Of a stretch of 64,000 bases of DNA, positions 1-7,379 are shown piece by piece. Every line of letters begins with the position of its first letter. Position 1 is the first letter of the stretch. This stretch comes from Cuneatibacter caecimuris (GTDB lineage: Bacteria; Bacillota; Clostridia; Lachnospirales; Lachnospiraceae), in assembly GCF_004216775.1 (NCBI RefSeq), contig NZ_SGXF01000004.1, positions 248,001 through 312,000 on the forward strand, in the 5' to 3' direction. The position numbers and the translations under genes are program-made. The notes beneath the pieces were generated by a model, which was given only the letters and a program-made list of their open reading frames with translations, made no database searches and was not told the DNA's origin.

Positions 1-10
1 GGAAGGGCCG

Positions 11-1690
11 ATGAATATTACAGAAATCACCATGACCCATTTTGGCAAATTCCATGGAAAGACCATGACCTTTCAGCCGGGGATCAATGTGATATACGGA
101 CGCAATGAATCCGGGAAATCCACGATACATACCTTTATCCAGGGAATGTTCTGGGGGATTGAGAAACAGCGGGGCAGAGCGTCTAAAAATGATGTTTACA
201 GCAGGTATGAGCCCTGGGATAACCAGGGAGGATACGGCGGCGTCCTGCGGTTTGAGATCAGAGGAGTTTCCTACAGGATTGAAAGAAGCTTTCTGAAGAC
301 GGATAAATGGGTGAGGCTGATCGATGAAACCCATGGAAGAGAGCTGGCGCCGGCCCAGGAAAAAATAGAAGAGCTTCTGGGCGGCATGAACGAAACCAGC
401 TATGTGAATACAGTGAGCGTAGCCCAGATGAAAGCAGCTACGGATTCCGGCCTGGCGGATGAGCTGAAAAATTACATTGCGAATCTGAACAATGCGGGCA
501 ATCTGGAAGTGGATTTTCCCGCTGCAGAAGGATATCTGGTTTCTGAACGGCGCAGACTGGAATCATTGCAGGATGCAGAGGCTGGCAGGCGCAGTGTGGC
601 ATGCCGGGAGGAAATGGATCTTCTGGAAAAACAGTGCATGATTCTGGAAAGGACTCAGAAACAGTCTGCCGGACAGATCAGAGAGATGGAAGAGAGAAGG
701 GCTGCTTTGCTCCGGGATGCAGATGGAAGAGACGCAGTGCATCGGGAGACGCTGCGCCAGATGGAGAATAAGCGGGCCCAGATGGAAAGGGAGCTGGAGC
801 AGATGACCGGCGGGCAGGAGTTCAGGCAAAGAAAGAATGCCGCGGGACCTGTGCTGGCGGCATTGGCGGTAATGGCAGGAATCCTGACAGTGCTCGCTTA
901 TTTTGAAATAATCCCCTTTTGGATGAATCTTACGGAGACACTGATTGCAGGAGGCTGTGAAGCGGCGGTATTTATCCTGGGGGTAGCGCTTTGGATTGCT
1001 CATGATAAGAAAGCCAGGCGCTATAATATGATTTTTCAACATCAGGAAGAAATACGAAGGCTGGACAATGCCTGCAGGGCCGCGTCGGAGCGGTATCAAC
1101 CGGCTGACAGGGCGGAGATCGAGAAACTGGACCAGGAGCTGAAGCAGCTTCATAATACGGCCGGCCGCGCGGGTTGGGAGCAGGAAAAATGCCAGGAGGA
1201 GAGGAACCGTCTGGCTGAGGAACTGGAAGAGCTTAAACAGGAATGCGCGGATAATGAAAAGCGGGCGGAAGAAATCCAGGCTCTGGAGCTTGCGATCCGT
1301 ACGATGAAGGAGCTTTCGGGCAGGATTCAAAACTCTTTTGGCAGCAGGCTTCATGAAATGAGCTCACAGCTGCTTTCCAGGATGACCGAGGGTAAATATA
1401 CCGACCTGGTGATCCATGAAGATATGAGCGTTTATATCAATACCAGGGAAAAGCTGATTCCTTTGGAACAGGTGAGCCGGGGGACCATGGAGCAGATTTA
1501 CCTGGCAATCAGGCTGGCCGCGGCAAAAGTGCTGTGGCCGGAAGAACCCATGCCTCTTTTGGTGGACGATCTGTTTGTGCATTATGATGATGTGCGGATG
1601 CAAAATACGCTGAAACTTCTGCAGGAACAGGAGAATCAGCTGATTTTGTTTACCTGCCACAGGCGGGAGGAAGAAAATCTGGGGATGTAA
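11..1690 (+). CDS. SMC/RecF-like AAA ATPase (compact YhaN/SbcC type)
   Basis: This 559-residue protein has a split ABC-type ATPase. The N-terminus carries Walker A GRNESGKST (residues 30-38). The C-terminus has a signature-like VSRGTMEQ (about 487-497) and Walker B PLLVDDLF (about 515-522). Between them lie coiled-coil stretches rich in Glu, Arg and Gln, interrupted near 278-328 by two hydrophobic segments that look like a membrane hairpin. Relatives (B. subtilis YhaN, SbcC) are DNA-end or repair ATPases partnered with an SbcD/YhaM-like phosphoesterase. This one is much shorter than YhaN. The start ATGA at 11-14 contains a TGA that could end an upstream gene outside the window, which would fit such a partner. 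The family assignment is firm; the DNA-repair role is inferred. Confidence 0.8.
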   Translation: MNITEITMTHFGKFHGKTMTFQPGINVIYGRNESGKSTIHTFIQGMFWGIEKQRGRASKNDVYSRYEPWDNQGGYGGVLRFEIRGVSYRIERSFLKTDKWVRLIDETHGRELAPAQEKIEELLGGMNETSYVNTVSVAQMKAATDSGLADELKNYIANLNNAGNLEVDFPAAEGYLVSERRRLESLQDAEAGRRSVACREEMDLLEKQCMILERTQKQSAGQIREMEERRAALLRDADGRDAVHRETLRQMENKRAQMERELEQMTGGQEFRQRKNAAGPVLAALAVMAGILTVLAYFEIIPFWMNLTETLIAGGCEAAVFILGVALWIAHDKKARRYNMIFQHQEEIRRLDNACRAASERYQPADRAEIEKLDQELKQLHNTAGRAGWEQEKCQEERNRLAEELEELKQECADNEKRAEEIQALELAIRTMKELSGRIQNSFGSRLHEMSSQLLSRMTEGKYTDLVIHEDMSVYINTREKLIPLEQVSRGTMEQIYLAIRLAAAKVLWPEEPMPLLVDDLFVHYDDVRMQNTLKLLQEQENQLILFTCHRREEENLGM

Positions 1691-1702
1691 TAAATATGTG
1701 CG

Positions 1703-1750
1703 GCCGGTGCTGCCTGGATCTTAGTATCCAGATGCAGCACCGGCTGCTTT
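1703..1750 (+). terminator. Terminator hairpin after the SMC-like ATPase
   Basis: Perfect 11-nt arms (1703-1713 and 1734-1744, GCCGGTGCTGC/GCAGCACCGGC) are extended by an inner CTGGAT/ATCCAG pair. The T-rich tail is weak (TGCTTTATG), so termination may be partial. Confidence 0.6.
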
Positions 1751-1921
1751 ATGCAAAAAAATGTTTACAGCAGAAAAAAATTCTTGACCTTTATGCTGTG
1801 GTATATAGATGAGAGTTGATTAAGGAGTAGGATTTTTCTAGAATATGAATAGATCGGGAATACATAATTTTACAAATGCCGGAAAAGATATTCTGTATCT
1901 ATAGATTCTGGAGGATTTTAC

Positions 1922-2758
1922 ATGCAAACAATGGGATATCACAACTTAACAATGTTTGAAGAATATCTGAAACAAGAAGAAAAAAGCCAGGCTACTCTGG
2001 AAAAATATCTGCGGGATATCCGGCGCTTTTTAGCCTTTCTTGACGGCCGTACTGTCAATAAAGAATTAACAATTGCTTATAAAGAACAGCTTGCAGAAAA
2101 ATATGCGCCTGCAAGTGTGAATTCCATGCTGGTAGCTATGAACGTATTTCTTCGTTTTTGGGGTTTGCAGAAATGCTGCGTTAAACTTATGAAGATCCAA
2201 AAACAAATATTTTGCAATGAGGAAAAGGAACTAACACAACAGGAATATAAAAGGTTAGTACAGGCGGCGGCCGGAACACAGATTTCGTATATACTTCAGA
2301 CAATTTGCGGTACCGGAATCCGGGTTTCAGAGCTGAAATATATTACAGTAGAAGCAGTATACTGCGGAAAGGCAGTAGTTAACTGCAAAAATAAAACACG
2401 GATTATTTTTATTCCTGCCCCGCTGCAAAAGCTGCTGAAAAAATATATTAAAAAATCCTGCCTTCAAAGCGGACCAGTCTTTTTAGGAAAAAATCTGGCC
2501 CCTCTGGACAGGAGCTGTATTTGGAGAAAGATGAAGAAACTCTGCAGTGCGGCAAAAGTTGCTCCCCAAAAAGTATTCCCTCACAATTTGTGGCATCTGT
2601 TTGCAAGAACCTTTTATCTTCTCGAAAAGGATATTGTACGTTTGGCTGATTTATTGGGCCACAGCAGTATTAACACTACAAGGATTTACACCATGGAGAC
2701 TGGCAACGAGCATGTTGGCCGTATGGAACGGGTGCAAAAGATATTGATAGTCACATAA
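1922..2758 (+). CDS. Tyrosine recombinase (DNA-invertase-like), catalytic Arg II replaced
   Basis: This 278-residue protein is a small tyrosine recombinase. It has an N-terminal SAM-like core-binding domain (about 10-90) and a catalytic domain (about 105-265). Catalytic residues visible are R134 (GTGIRVSEL), H221 (PHNL), H247 (LLGHSS) and the nucleophile Y256 (TRIYT). The family box H-x-x-R reads H221-N-L-W224, so the second catalytic arginine is tryptophan; codon TGG at 2591-2593 is one transition from CGG. The start is ATG with GGAGG seven bases upstream. The last codons and the TAA stop (2756-2758) lie inside a 22-bp inverted repeat that bounds a short invertible-looking segment, which points to a site-specific inversion role rather than phage integration. 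Whether the protein is active is doubtful. Confidence 0.85.
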   Translation: MQTMGYHNLTMFEEYLKQEEKSQATLEKYLRDIRRFLAFLDGRTVNKELTIAYKEQLAEKYAPASVNSMLVAMNVFLRFWGLQKCCVKLMKIQKQIFCNEEKELTQQEYKRLVQAAAGTQISYILQTICGTGIRVSELKYITVEAVYCGKAVVNCKNKTRIIFIPAPLQKLLKKYIKKSCLQSGPVFLGKNLAPLDRSCIWRKMKKLCSAAKVAPQKVFPHNLWHLFARTFYLLEKDIVRLADLLGHSSINTTRIYTMETGNEHVGRMERVQKILIVT

Positions 2759-2772
2759 TGTTAATTATGTGA
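2751..2772. repeat. Left inverted repeat of putative invertible segment
   Basis: This 22-bp site has two perfect 9-bp arms (TCACATAAT and ATTATGTGA) around a 4-bp spacer GTTA. It is the exact reverse complement of 3032-3053, and the flanking bases do not match. Two arms around a short asymmetric spacer is the architecture of a tyrosine-recombinase crossover site. It overlaps the recombinase stop codon, and inversion would keep that stop because both sites share the outer arm. Confidence 0.85.
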
Positions 2773-2820
2773 TAGCTTAAATGCGCCCATGTGAGGAGAA
2801 TAAGATCCCGTGCTGCGAAA

Positions 2821-2844
2821 CCGCCGGTACCTGGCGGATCTTTT
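2821..2844 (+). terminator. Small hairpin after the recombinase
   Basis: CCGCC/GGCGG arms (2821-2825, 2833-2837) with a 7-nt loop are followed by ATCTTTT. It is a weak candidate terminator of the recombinase transcript in the present orientation. Confidence 0.35.
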
Positions 2845-2856
2845 GCAATAAAAAAA

Positions 2857-2910
2857 GTACAAAAACAAGACCGGAATTCACAGATTTTACTGCCGGTTTC
2901 ATTTTTGTAC
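2857..2910. terminator. Bidirectional hairpin inside the invertible segment
   Basis: 18-nt arms (2857-2874, 2893-2910) match at 15 positions around an 18-nt loop. The GC core ACCGG/CCGGT is followed by T-rich sequence on both strands (TTTCATTTTT rightward, CTTGTTTTTG leftward). It should insulate the internal promoter from transcription behind it in either orientation. Confidence 0.5.
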
Positions 2911-2947
2911 CTGAAATTAAAAATATTAATACACACAGGTTTTTATC

Positions 2948-2976
2948 TTGAAATAAGATACAATTTGTGCTATATT
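2948..2976 (+). promoter_or_regulatory. Outward promoter inside the invertible segment
   Basis: TTGAAA (2948-2953), 17-bp spacer, TATATT (2971-2976) gives a near-consensus sigma-A-type promoter. Transcription would start near 2983, cross the right inverted repeat and enter the HA-repeat gene at 3085. No comparable promoter is seen between the right repeat and that gene. Confidence 0.7.
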
Positions 2977-3031
2977 ATTTTATGTATTATACCAATTGTA
3001 TGTAAATTTTAATTTCTTACTACTTTCAAAC

Positions 3032-3053
3032 TCACATAATTAACATTATGTGA
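3032..3053. repeat. Right inverted repeat of putative invertible segment
   Basis: This is the exact reverse complement of 2751-2772: the same 9-bp arms with spacer TAAC instead of GTTA. It lies between the internal promoter and the HA-repeat gene, so its hairpin would be in the leader RNA. Confidence 0.85.
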
Positions 3054-3084
3054 GTCTTTAGGTTAACCTGGAAAGGGAACTGTC

Positions 3085-3984
3085 ATGAGAAAGAGGACAT
3101 ATCAAACCCAGACATGGGAAGAATGGTATGAGTGCGCAAAAAATTATTACAGTAAATTTGGCGACTTATTAATTTCACGTGACTTTGTGACAGCAGATGG
3201 TTTTCGGCTTGGCCGGTGGATAGAACGGCAGCGGGGAATGTATAACGGAGTACTGCCCTCTTCACTCAATAAAGAGCGATGCATTGCCCTGGAAAAAATT
3301 GGGATGATCTGGAAACTGGAAGACCGTTTTCAATGGAAAAGATGGCTTGAAATGGCGGAGGAATACCGTCAGGAGTACGGCAGTCTGGATGTACCGTCAG
3401 AGTATGTTACAAAAGATGGGTGCAGGCTGGGATTCTGGATAAAGGAACAACGAAAAAAATATTGGGCAGGCAGTTTGACGGAAAAACAGGTTCGGGAATT
3501 AGAACATTGCGGTATTGCGTGGCAGTTTTATAAACGAAAAGGCTGGAATGATTGGCTTCAGATTGCGCGGGCATATTATGGGGAACATGGTAATTTATTG
3601 GTTCCGAGAAATTACAAAACAGCTGCCGGAGAAAAATTGGGAAACTGGATATTTGTTCAGCGTGAACGTTATTATAGGGAATCTGGCCGCAGACCTCTTT
3701 CACCGGAACAGATTAAAGCGTTGGAACAACTTTCTATGGTGTGGTCGCTGAAGGATGTCCGGGAAGAGAGATGGGATGAAATGCTGCGATGGATAAAGGC
3801 GTATAAAAGTAAATATGGACGACTTCCGCTAAATCCTGCCGTTATCGCTCCTGACGGACGCAGTATGGGAAATTGGATATCCGTCCAAAGAACTGCGCTT
3901 GGCAAAGGGAGGATGTCAGAGCGGAAAACAGAGAGCCTGGCAGATGTGGGAATATTGCCCTTTGGTACTGCAAAGGAAAATTAA
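3085..3984 (+). CDS. Protein of four helicase-associated (HA) repeats
   Basis: The 299 residues form four tandem copies of a roughly 70-residue helicase-associated domain (about 8-77, 84-153, 155-229, 229-295). Each has a pattern W-x-x-x-(L/A)..Y..(F/Y)G-x-L-x-(V/I), then DG-x-x-LG-x-WI-x-x-QR and a closing L-x-x-(L/I)G-(M/I). The HA domain is usually found C-terminal to large bacterial or viral helicases; here there is no helicase motor, so this is a free-standing repeat protein. Nucleic-acid binding is a reasonable inference, but function is unknown. The ATG at 3085 follows GGAAAGGGA. Its only good promoter lies in the upstream invertible segment. It ends 8 bp before the convergent GntR gene with no clear terminator between. 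Confidence 0.75.
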   Translation: MRKRTYQTQTWEEWYECAKNYYSKFGDLLISRDFVTADGFRLGRWIERQRGMYNGVLPSSLNKERCIALEKIGMIWKLEDRFQWKRWLEMAEEYRQEYGSLDVPSEYVTKDGCRLGFWIKEQRKKYWAGSLTEKQVRELEHCGIAWQFYKRKGWNDWLQIARAYYGEHGNLLVPRNYKTAAGEKLGNWIFVQRERYYRESGRRPLSPEQIKALEQLSMVWSLKDVREERWDEMLRWIKAYKSKYGRLPLNPAVIAPDGRSMGNWISVQRTALGKGRMSERKTESLADVGILPFGTAKEN

Positions 3985-3992
3985 TAATAGTA

Positions 3993-5453
3993 CTAAACTC
4001 GCTTCGGCAGTTTCAGCATCTGGGCCTGAAAGTATCCGTTTTGGATGAAATAGCTGCGGATCTCTTTGAAGAGATAAAGGTATCCATCATGAATTCCATT
4101 TACATAACCTTCACGATCGCCGGTTTGCAGACATTTAAATGCACGTTCACCAAATTTATTTAATTTTCTCAGGAGCTGGCTGGCAATAGGATAAAGAGAA
4201 TAAAAGTACCCCCAATTTAAAACTTTATTAACTTGTTCCAGAATCACTTTAAGCGAATACAGAGGTACATGAGCAATAATATAGTCCGTCCATACTTTTA
4301 GATAATTACGAGGATACTGATGAAAGCGTTTCTGTAATTCGTCCTGAACCGCTGCGTCAAGGTGTGTATAAACCAGATCCGCAGAGGAACGTATGAGGAA
4401 TGGAATGAACTGCAGAGCACTTAAATATATAAAAATATCCTGATGATAGTCTGAACGATTGATCATGGAGGTGAATCTCCACCTTTCCGGAGGCTGCACA
4501 ATGCTTCCTCTGCCATTTATGGTTTCAATAAAGCCGGAGGCCTGAAGCACTTTTAATGATTTCCGAATGGTAGATAAGGAAACTTTGTATTCTTCCATCA
4601 GGCATGCTTCTGACGGAAGCAGTGTTCCAGCTGAATAGATACCTGTGCCAATTTTTTCAATTAATTTCCGGCTGATTTTCTTATGGAGTAAATCCCAACC
4701 CCAACCGGCATCCCAGGTAAACGTACAGTTCCCGCTGCTTTTTATTCCGGGATATAGGTTTGCAAGAATGCTGAAGGATTTTTCCATGGTCTGGTAAGTG
4801 TTATGATAATGCTCGGAAAAATTACGCCGGACAGTATAATAGCTAGACTGCAGAGTATTTAAAATCCAGTCTACATGGTGATTTTCTGAAAAGGGAGTGT
4901 AATGAGTCACCAAGTATTGATATTCTGCCAGAAAGGGTACTTCGGCCTGTATTTCCAGTGATACATAAACGCTGTTAATAAGAAAATTTCCGGAAGAACG
5001 GAGAACATCATGCAGAATTTCCGAACATATCTGCCAGCTTCCCTCAGGGCGTGGCTTTTTTGCCCAATCAATGGCTTTTCCGTAGTGAGGTAACTCATAT
5101 ACACTGACTGATTTAGAACAAAATGCAAGGATATCAGGCATGATCATTTCCATGGTCCGATAGATATCTAAAATTGAAGCTTGTTTCTGGGCAATCAAAC
5201 ATATAGAAGAACTTTTTTCTTGAAGAAAGCCTGCCTGGTAGGTGATCATAGCCCTCTGACGTTTTCGAGTACAAATCAGTCCTTCTTTCTGCAGAAGCTT
5301 TAACGCGGACTGTATAGTTTTAGAGCTTACTTGATGCAGTCTGGCAAGTTGCGAAATAGAAGGGAGAAGGCTTCTATATTCCAACTGACCCGTCAGAATC
5401 TGCTTTTTTAATCTGGAATATATAAGTTTATATAAATGCTGTGTGGAATGCAA
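3993..5453 (-). CDS. GntR-type regulator with two winged-helix domains
   Basis: This 486-residue predicted transcription factor has two separate GntR-like winged helix domains. The first is N-terminal (about 8-72, motif LPSISQLARLHQVSSKTIQ). The second is central (about 258-322, motif LLPSEACLMEEYKVSLSTIR). The rest is an unrecognised helical sensor-like region. GntR proteins normally carry one such domain, so this is a duplication. The start is TTG at 5453 with GGAGG seven bases upstream and no ATG nearby. It is divergent from the small gene at 5581 and the sugar operon beyond, which it may control. Rightward read-through from the HA-repeat gene would be antisense to it. Confidence 0.75.
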   Translation of the reverse strand: MHSTQHLYKLIYSRLKKQILTGQLEYRSLLPSISQLARLHQVSSKTIQSALKLLQKEGLICTRKRQRAMITYQAGFLQEKSSSICLIAQKQASILDIYRTMEMIMPDILAFCSKSVSVYELPHYGKAIDWAKKPRPEGSWQICSEILHDVLRSSGNFLINSVYVSLEIQAEVPFLAEYQYLVTHYTPFSENHHVDWILNTLQSSYYTVRRNFSEHYHNTYQTMEKSFSILANLYPGIKSSGNCTFTWDAGWGWDLLHKKISRKLIEKIGTGIYSAGTLLPSEACLMEEYKVSLSTIRKSLKVLQASGFIETINGRGSIVQPPERWRFTSMINRSDYHQDIFIYLSALQFIPFLIRSSADLVYTHLDAAVQDELQKRFHQYPRNYLKVWTDYIIAHVPLYSLKVILEQVNKVLNWGYFYSLYPIASQLLRKLNKFGERAFKCLQTGDREGYVNGIHDGYLYLFKEIRSYFIQNGYFQAQMLKLPKRV

Positions 5454-5580
5454 AGGGTAACCTCCATTAGTTTGTTTTATTGTTGTAATTTTACCATAAT
5501 CGGCATGGTTATTCCTTTGTACATCAAAGGTTTTTGGATGAATATTTTAATTCCGAAAATTAAAAAAAGGAGGGACATCC

Positions 5581-5817
5581 ATGGAAAAATTAAAAGGGCT
5601 TTTGGAGTACATTGCCCAAAAATCGGAATGTGAATACCTTTCCGATCTGCGTATTCATAAAGAAAGGTACAATATCCGAAAGACAATAGGGGAGATTGAG
5701 CCTCAACTCTATAGCCTGAGGGAATGGACAGACGCGGTTTGCTATATTACGGAGAGGTATACAGAATTTGAGACTGTGGAGCAGGCGGTGAAATATCTTC
5801 TGGAATATATTCTATAG
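5581..5817 (+). CDS. Small hypothetical protein
   Basis: This 78-residue acidic/aromatic protein is not recognised. It has no signal peptide or membrane segment and reads as a small helical protein. Translation looks real: AAGGAGG lies just upstream of the ATG and a strong terminator follows at 5893. It sits between the divergent double-GntR regulator and the carbohydrate operon. A small partner or modulator of either is possible, but nothing in the sequence proves it. Confidence 0.6.
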   Translation: MEKLKGLLEYIAQKSECEYLSDLRIHKERYNIRKTIGEIEPQLYSLREWTDAVCYITERYTEFETVEQAVKYLLEYIL

Positions 5818-5892
5818 CAGATCTTTTTAAAAGCAATAAAGATATCTACCAAAGCTCATGAAATTCATTCATTATCCGGCATTTATTTGATA

Positions 5893-5919
5893 CCCTGCGG
5901 CTTATTGCAGGGTTTTTTT
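5893..5919 (+). terminator. Rho-independent terminator
   Basis: CCCTGC/GCAGGG arms with an 8-nt loop are followed by seven T. It ends the small gene and isolates the sugar operon. Confidence 0.85.
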
Positions 5920-5952
5920 GATGGAATGACACTTTTTTAAATCAATTGCCAT

Positions 5953-5982
5953 TTGGAAGGAAAAAATAAGTAATGGTATGAT
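5953..5982 (+). promoter_or_regulatory. Promoter candidate of the sugar ABC operon
   Basis: TTGGAA (5953-5958), 18-bp spacer, TATGAT (5977-5982) lies about 40 bp before the lipoprotein ATG. Confidence 0.45.
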
Positions 5983-6023
5983 AATAATATCAAAAATACA
6001 GTGTTATCCGAGGAGGAAAAAGG

Positions 6024-7364
6024 ATGAGAAAAAGAGCATGGAGTATCTTTTGTGCGGCAGCATTGACAATGGTGTCTTTGGCGGGCTGCGGAGGCAATGG
6101 GGGCAATGAGGAAACTAAGGGCACAGAAAATCCTGTAACAGAGACCGGAAATGAAAAGGAAGAAATCACGCTGCGCTTTTCCTGGTGGGGAAGTGATAAC
6201 CGGCATGAAGCAACAATTAAAGCAATAGACCGCTATATGGAGTTAAATCCGGGAATCAGTATTGAATATGAATATATGGGATTTGATACGTATTATGAAA
6301 AGCTTCTGACACAGCTTTCGGGTGGGACGCAGCCGGATATCTGTTCAATCGATCATAAATGGATCGGAGATCTTATCAATCAGGATAAACCATTTCTGAA
6401 TATTAATGAGTTAACTGATATTATTGATCTGAGTAAATTTGATCAGGAGTTTGTGCAGAATTTTTGCGGGAGAGAGGATTACCTGATCGGCGTTCCCTGT
6501 GGTATGACAGCAAGGGGGGCTTTATATAATGTGGAATTTTTTGAAAAGTATGGGCTTTCTTCAGAAAAAGACTGGACATGGGAAGATCTGCTGGAAGCAG
6601 GGGAAAAAGTAAACCAGCAAGATCCAGACGCGCATCTCCTTTTTCTGACTAATGATGTGCTGGTCTATCTGACACGAGATTTGATCAAACAGAAATACGG
6701 AGAAAATATGATCAATGACAATTATGAATTGGTGTGTACGGAAGAAGACCTGAAGGAATGTATGGAAATGGTTAAAAAATTGGTAGATACAGGAACAATG
6801 CCTTCATTTGAACAGACGGTTTTGTATGAAAATGTGTTTGCAGACCAGGTGCCGGCATGGCTGGAGGGAAAATGGGGGATGACCGTGTTAGTTAATTCCA
6901 ACCTCCCTTCCGTGGTTGCGGCTTCCCCTTTTGAGGTAAAAACATTGCGGCTTTTTTCCTCTGAAGGAGGAAAAGACTCAGCGATTACGATTGCACCTAC
7001 AATGATGCTGGGTATTCCCAAAGCATGCAAACACCCTGAAGAAGCGGCTAAGTTTATTAACTGGTTTGTGAATGATCCTGAAGCTGTTGAAATAACCGGG
7101 GATACAAGGGGAGTTCCTGCCAATGAAGAGGCAAAAGAATCCCTGGCGAAGAAGGGTCTTATTTCTGAAGAAGTATCCGCTATGCTTACGCAGGCGCTGG
7201 AGGTAACGGTAAGCCCTGAGAACACACCTACTTTGAATGCAGAAGTAGCAGAAGCAATTAGCGAATATTCTCATCAGGTCGGATATGGCCAGATGATGCC
7301 TGAGGAAGCGGCCAAGGGTCTCTACGAAGATCTTACCAGGCTGCTTAAGAAAATAAAACCGTAA
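6024..7364 (+). CDS. Carbohydrate ABC transporter substrate-binding lipoprotein
   Basis: This 446-residue family 1 extracellular solute-binding protein has a lipoprotein signal ending LAGC with the lipidated cysteine at 22, then a Gly/Glu-rich linker. The mature part has the usual motifs FSWWGSDNRHE near the start and a central WEDLLEAGEKV. It would capture a sugar or oligosaccharide outside the membrane and deliver it to the two permeases encoded next. The start ATG follows GAGGAGGAAAAAGG. It is first of a tight six-gene operon ending at 13269. The ligand cannot be read from sequence. Confidence 0.92.
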   Translation: MRKRAWSIFCAAALTMVSLAGCGGNGGNEETKGTENPVTETGNEKEEITLRFSWWGSDNRHEATIKAIDRYMELNPGISIEYEYMGFDTYYEKLLTQLSGGTQPDICSIDHKWIGDLINQDKPFLNINELTDIIDLSKFDQEFVQNFCGREDYLIGVPCGMTARGALYNVEFFEKYGLSSEKDWTWEDLLEAGEKVNQQDPDAHLLFLTNDVLVYLTRDLIKQKYGENMINDNYELVCTEEDLKECMEMVKKLVDTGTMPSFEQTVLYENVFADQVPAWLEGKWGMTVLVNSNLPSVVAASPFEVKTLRLFSSEGGKDSAITIAPTMMLGIPKACKHPEEAAKFINWFVNDPEAVEITGDTRGVPANEEAKESLAKKGLISEEVSAMLTQALEVTVSPENTPTLNAEVAEAISEYSHQVGYGQMMPEEAAKGLYEDLTRLLKKIKP

Positions 7365-7379
7365 GGAAAGAGGCGCGCA

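Larger units (their letters stand above)
2751..3053. other. Putative phase-variable invertible promoter segment
   Basis: Exact 22-bp inverted repeats (2751-2772, 3032-3053) enclose 259 bp without a credible gene. The interior holds a two-way terminator-like hairpin, then a strong rightward promoter near the right end. Directly left is a tyrosine recombinase; directly right, 31 bp beyond the repeat, is the HA-repeat gene. As drawn the promoter would express the HA-repeat gene (ON). Flipped, it would fire leftward, antisense to the recombinase 3' end, leaving the HA gene without it. Invertible promoters beside recombinases are established in gut bacteria. That this one inverts is inference from structure. 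Confidence 0.75.

Noticed and set aside
2791-3012. Short plus-strand reading frame inside the invertible segment
   Set aside because: It spans the terminator hairpin and promoter and has no conserved features. An alternative-protein inversion model is less likely than a promoter switch.
1922-3984. Phage or integrative element carrying the recombinase
   Set aside because: No other phage or conjugation genes, no tRNA target and no long direct repeats; the paired inverted repeats fit an inversion switch better.
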